Positions 60,687-63,643 of a DNA stretch of 63,643 nt are shown piece by piece (position 1 is the stretch's first letter; every line of letters begins with the position of its first letter). A program made the position numbers and the translations under genes. The notes under the pieces are model-generated. The model saw only the letters and a program-made list of their open reading frames with translations. It made no database searches and was not told the origin of the DNA. This stretch comes from RGIG250 sp964540025 (GTDB taxonomy: Bacteria; Bacillota; Negativicutes; Selenomonadales; Selenomonadaceae), in assembly GCA_964540025.1 (NCBI GenBank), contig CAZIKQ010000006.1:1-63643 (forward strand). The letters are read 5' to 3'.

Positions 60687-61043
60687 TCACGACCGCAGCG
60701 CCTTTTCCATCTCCCAAAGGGCCTGGGCCACGGTGATCTCCTCCAGATAGGGCATATCCTCAACGTACTGGGCGATGTCCAGCAGCCGCTGAGCCGGGCC
60801 CCCTTCCCCCTCGACGTTGACGATGACGCTGCCGGCTTCGTCCACCTCGTCCAGAACCGCCGAGGCGAGAGCGGCCATGCCCTCCCGGTCGTAGTACCAT
60901 TCCAGTATGGGATTAGCGCCGTTAAATTTTATTTGCGTATCCCGCATTATCTGAATGCGGCTGGTCATGGTGAGCCGGCGCATCCGCACGGCTTCTCTCA
61001 GCTCCAGAACCATTTCCTCGTATTGGTATTCATTGTGCTGCAT
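60687..61043 (-). CDS. Small protein of unknown function
   Basis: 118 residues from ATG 61043 (GAGAGGATGCCCC upstream). A longer frame to 61151 adds an unlikely basic tail. Not recognised. Begins MQHNEYQYEEMVLELREAV, has a basic patch (RMRRLTMTSRIQIMRD), then GANPILEWYYDREGMAALA and an acidic C-terminal half predicted alpha/beta (VIVNVEGEGGPAQRLLDIAQ). No membrane segment. Monocistronic, divergent from lexA. Confidence 0.8.
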   Translation of the reverse strand: MQHNEYQYEEMVLELREAVRMRRLTMTSRIQIMRDTQIKFNGANPILEWYYDREGMAALASAVLDEVDEAGSVIVNVEGEGGPAQRLLDIAQYVEDMPYLEEITVAQALWEMEKALRS

Positions 61044-61223
61044 GGGGCATCCTCTCAAACAAAACGAAATCTTCCGACCGCCTGAAAAAGTCAGCGCAAC
61101 GCCTGACCCTCCCGCCGGTCTTATTTTACACAGTATGAAAAAAAATTGCAATTACTTACCCTTCCTCGATGATCCGGAGCGCCTTTCTTTTGGGGAAATA
61201 TTCCGTCCTCCGGTAAAAAATTA

Positions 61224-61252
61224 TTCACATTTCAAAATTTGTGTGCTAAAAT
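61224..61252 (+). promoter_or_regulatory. lexA promoter
   Basis: TTCACA, 17 bp, TAAAAT, 37 bp before the lexA ATG. The spacer includes CACATTTCAAAATTTGTG, a weak dyad. A canonical GAAC-n4-GTTC box is not seen. Confidence 0.55.
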
Positions 61253-61288
61253 AAAGCAAACAGAAATTTTATTTAGCGAGGTGTTAAA

Positions 61289-61912
61289 ATGCCCCACAGA
61301 AAAAATCAGACGGCCAGCCAGCGTCAGGACGCCATATACAGGTTTCTCGAGGACTTCGCCGCCGGCCACGGCTACCCGCCTTCTGTCCGGGAAATCGGCG
61401 ACGCCATCGGCCTGAAATCCAGCTCGACGGTACACGCGTACCTTCGGATGCTGGAGCGCCGGGGACTGATCCATCGCGACCCCACGAAGCCCAGAGCCAT
61501 CGACCTGCTGGACAAGAAACCATGGTCCCGCTCCGTTCCGGTTCCCCTGGTGGGCACTGTGGCCGCCGGCGTCCCCATTTTAGCGGAGGAAAACATTGAG
61601 GATACCTATACGTTTCCGGAGAGCCTCATCGGCAGCAATGGGAACCAGATTTTCATGCTCCGCATTCAGGGGGACAGCATGATCAAGATCGGTATGCTGG
61701 ACGGAGACTACGTCCTGGTCCAGCAGCAGGACACTATCCGCAACGGCGACATCGGCGTGGCCCTGGTCAACGAAGAATCTGCTACCGTGAAGCGCATCTA
61801 CAAAGAAAAGAACGGCTGGCGTCTCCAACCGGAAAACGACGATATGGAACCATTTTTCGAGAAGCAGGTGCGGATTCTCGGCAAGGTGGTAGGCGTCTAC
61901 CGCTGTATGTAA
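61289..61912 (+). CDS. lexA: SOS repressor LexA
   Basis: 207 residues. N-terminal winged helix (YRFLEDFAAGHGYPPSVREIG, SSTVHAYLRMLERRGLI), cleavage site Ala93-Gly94 in GTVAAGVPI, catalytic Ser130 in QGDSMIKIGMLDGD and Lys168 in ATVKRIY. RecA-stimulated self-cleavage derepresses SOS genes. The Y-family polymerase in this window is a natural target. AGGTG precedes the ATG. Confidence 0.97.
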   Translation: MPHRKNQTASQRQDAIYRFLEDFAAGHGYPPSVREIGDAIGLKSSSTVHAYLRMLERRGLIHRDPTKPRAIDLLDKKPWSRSVPVPLVGTVAAGVPILAEENIEDTYTFPESLIGSNGNQIFMLRIQGDSMIKIGMLDGDYVLVQQQDTIRNGDIGVALVNEESATVKRIYKEKNGWRLQPENDDMEPFFEKQVRILGKVVGVYRCM

Positions 61913-61928
61913 TCTCATTGATGTAATC

Positions 61929-62067
61929 CCTCGTAAATAATATCCGCAAGAAAACCGTTAATCAACATTGGCGGTTAGCGATTGCCGAGTGTAACGATGG
62001 CAGAGCTTACCACCACTATGTTGATTATTGAGCGAGAGCGGGTTTTCGGCGGATTTTATTTACGAGG
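61929..62067. repeat. 139-bp intergenic element with inverted ends (family C)
   Basis: CCTCGTAAATAA ... ATCCGC at the left and GCGGAT ... TTATTTACGAGG at the right, with a nested pair ATCAACAT (61961) / ATGTTGAT (62018). Contains CGATGGCAGAGCTTA, shared with the family A cluster near 35368. MITE- or REP-like. No coding capacity. Confidence 0.7.
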
Positions 62068-62149
62068 TCAGTCTTATAAGGGCGAGCTATTGATATTACA
62101 TTTTAACTTACCCTGAAATACATTAAGGTCACCTAACTACTTCATCATT

Positions 62150-62192
62150 AAGGGGCTGTGAAAACTGAGCGATCATTTTTCACAGCCCCTTT
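62150..62192. terminator. Terminator-like hairpin downstream of lexA
   Basis: AAGGGGCTGTGAAAA-n11-TTTTTCACAGCCCCTTTATAA. The rest of the 374-bp gap shows only the family C element and a short leader for tmcAL. Confidence 0.75.
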
Positions 62193-62286
62193 ATAATATA
62201 GAGTTCCGAAAATCCATTCTGCGAAAAGTTCCTCTTACCGGCACAGTTTCTCTCATTCTCCCCCCTCTGACAGGAGTCAAAATTTT

Positions 62287-63633
62287 ATGCGCACAGTTGG
62301 AATAATTGCCGAATACAACCCCTTCCACAACGGCCACCGCTATCAGCTGCAGGAAATCCGCCGCCGGTTGGGCGACGTTCCGGTCATCACCGCCATGAGC
62401 GGCTATTTTACCCAGCGGGGAGAACCCGCCCTGGTGAACAAGTGGACAAGGGCCCGCTGGGCCGTGGAGGGAGGCGTCGATCTTCTGCTGGAGCTTCCCG
62501 CCGCCTTTGCCCTGCGGAGCGCCCAGGGCTTCGCCGCCGGAGGAGTCAGGCTACTGGCTTCGGCCGGGGCCGACACCATCGCCTTTGGAGCCGAGACTGA
62601 CGACCTGCCCCTGCTGCAATCCATCGCCGGCCTCAGCGGCGACGCCTCCATTGTCGGCCCGCTGAAATCACGGCTGAAATCCGGCTGCTCCTATGCCGCT
62701 TCCTTCAGCGAAGCTCTGGCGGCCCGCCAGGGCAGTCGGACTGACGCCGCCGCCCTTCAGGAAACCATAAAGTCCCCCAACAATATCCTGGCGGTTCAGT
62801 ACCTCCGGGCAATAAAAAAATACGCCCCTTCCCTAACGCCCCTTCTCATCCCCCGGAAGGGAGCCGGCTACCATCAGGAAGCGGCAGGCAGTCTGGCGGG
62901 CTCGGCAGTGGCCAGCGCCTCCGCCATCAGAAAAACCCTGCTGTCAATCGATGAATTTCCTCCGGAAATTTTGCAATCAATGCCTCTCCGGATTGCCAGT
63001 GAGCTTTCCCAAATGCGGGAGAAGGGCCGGCTGTCTGATCCGGCCAGGCTGTTCCCGGCCATTCTCGGACGGCTGCTGCCCCTGACTGCCGCCGAGCTTT
63101 CCCACATTCACGGCGTAGGCGAAGGGCTGGAAAATCTCCTTTGGGCCGCCCTGCGGGACCCGGCTGTCACCAGCCTGGCCCGGCTGGCGGCCACCCTGAA
63201 ATCGAAGCGGTACCCCTACACGAGATTGTCCCGCCTGCTGACCGCCGCCCTGCTGAACCTTTCCGAAAAAGCTGTTCAGCTTTTTGACGAAGCCGGCCCC
63301 CTGTACCTGAGGCCCCTGGCCTTTGATAACCGGGGCAGGCAGCTCCTGGCCCTGCTGCGGGACCGGTATCGGGACAGGGAAAATATTGGCAGTGCCCTGC
63401 CGGTGATAACCACCCTGCGGGATTTCCTTCCCCGGCTTGCCCAGCGGGGCTCCCAACCGGCAGCTCCCCTGACGGCCTTACAGGAAATGCTGGCCCTGGA
63501 CCTGCTGGCCGCGGAGCTGTGGAAGCTGTCCCTGTCTCTGGAGGCATTAGAAACCGCTGTCCCGGAAACAAAAGCTCAGATATACTACAATCAGCACCAC
63601 CCGTCAAACGGGTGGTTTGCTCAAGGGCTATAA
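62287..63633 (+). CDS. tmcAL: tRNA(Met) cytidine acetate ligase TmcAL (YlbM)
   Basis: 448 residues. GIIAEYNPFHNGHRYQL (nucleotidyltransferase HxGH, about 5-21), AMSGYFTQRGEPALVNKWTRA (about 38), LLLELPAAFALRSAQGFA, FGAETDD and SPNNILAVQYLRA. Activates acetate with ATP to make ac4C at the wobble position of elongator tRNA-Met. The family is about 400-420 residues. The last 16 or so residues here (NQHHPSNGWFAQGL) are encoded by two hairpins at the window edge, so the natural C-terminus may be replaced. Confidence 0.94.
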   Translation: MRTVGIIAEYNPFHNGHRYQLQEIRRRLGDVPVITAMSGYFTQRGEPALVNKWTRARWAVEGGVDLLLELPAAFALRSAQGFAAGGVRLLASAGADTIAFGAETDDLPLLQSIAGLSGDASIVGPLKSRLKSGCSYAASFSEALAARQGSRTDAAALQETIKSPNNILAVQYLRAIKKYAPSLTPLLIPRKGAGYHQEAAGSLAGSAVASASAIRKTLLSIDEFPPEILQSMPLRIASELSQMREKGRLSDPARLFPAILGRLLPLTAAELSHIHGVGEGLENLLWAALRDPAVTSLARLAATLKSKRYPYTRLSRLLTAALLNLSEKAVQLFDEAGPLYLRPLAFDNRGRQLLALLRDRYRDRENIGSALPVITTLRDFLPRLAQRGSQPAAPLTALQEMLALDLLAAELWKLSLSLEALETAVPETKAQIYYNQHHPSNGWFAQGL

Positions 63634-63640
63634 GCCCTTG
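63596..63640. repeat. Double hairpin at the window edge, possible IS200/IS605-type end
   Basis: ACCACCCG-TCAAA-CGGGTGGT then CAAGGGCT-ATA-AGCCCTTG, five bases apart, overlapping the 3' end of tmcAL. Such paired subterminal hairpins resemble ends of IS200/IS605 elements. No transposase is in view because the window stops here. Confidence 0.45.
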
Positions 63641-63643
63641 TTA

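Noticed and set aside
61200..61288. Canonical LexA box in front of lexA
   Set aside because: No GAAC-n4-GTTC or close variant. Only a weak dyad in the promoter spacer.

Overview
The window reads as chromosome of a moderately GC-rich anaerobic Bacillota (Firmicutes). Pointers are the WhiA/YvcK/RapZ block, a leucine T-box ahead of leuA, an L10 leader ahead of rplJ, TmcAL (YlbM), a YerC-type TrpR-like protein, short HisG with HisZ, a SCIFF peptide with its radical-SAM maturase, HypC/HypD, and an anaerobe-style glycerol-3-phosphate oxidation trio. Negativicutes or a Clostridia-like lineage fits best. No outer-membrane or sporulation locus is present to decide between them. Most genes lie on the minus strand. 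I see no prophage, CRISPR array or complete transposon.

Layout. 0.2-10.4 kb: rsmI, an AI-2E permease, an FtsZ paralogue with an altered tubulin signature, a chorismate-mutase-like gene with ridA and tkt, a UbiB-type kinase, a secreted glucosaminidase, and a divergent NCS2/AzgA-like permease. 10.7-12.3 kb: a plus-strand island with an orphan Hpt protein and a lone tyrosine recombinase. 12.3-18.2 kb: ilvA, mscL with a zinc ribbon, SCIFF maturase and the 45-residue SCIFF peptide, then an unrecognised exported protein and a polysaccharide deacetylase. 18.2-23.3 kb: whiA, yvcK, rapZ, a Cof-type HAD phosphatase and purC. 23.4-27.5 kb: rpmG-secE-nusG-rplK-rplA-rplJ-rplL followed by a terminator and purC, not rpoBC, plus a four-tRNA cluster. 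27.5-32.4 kb: livJHMGF branched-chain amino acid transporter. 32.6-35.1 kb: hypCD and divergent surE.

35.1-38.7 kb: an interspersed repeat cluster, then the glycerol-3-phosphate dehydrogenase trio, one member of which carries a 32-residue in-frame insertion. 38.9-44.8 kb: a class B PBP with PASTA, tRNA-Gly(CCC), an Rpn-family nuclease, a Y-family polymerase and a TIGR04076 protein. 44.9-47 kb: T-box and leuA. 47.1-57 kb: an orphan GspE-type ATPase, aroE, a SagB-like nitroreductase, and the full histidine operon hisGDCBHAF-IE. 57-60.5 kb: a 2-hydroxyacid dehydrogenase, an HD-domain protein, hisZ and yerC. 60.6-63.6 kb: an unknown small protein, lexA, an intergenic inverted-repeat element and tmcAL, which runs into two tight hairpins at the window edge.

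Three families of intergenic repeats are visible: (A) elements with TCACCCCTC and CCTCCCCTACAGGGGAGG hairpins, (B) a unit of about 69 bp built on TATAATGCAG...TTCnAGAAAATT...TTTAACGGC, and (C) a 139-bp element with inverted ends next to lexA. The most rewarding items for follow-up are the FtsZ paralogue, the chorismate mutase with changed active-site residues, the SCIFF precursor and maturase separated by a terminator, the in-frame insertion in the glycerol-3-phosphate operon, the terminator/promoter overlap ahead of livJ, and the repeat families.
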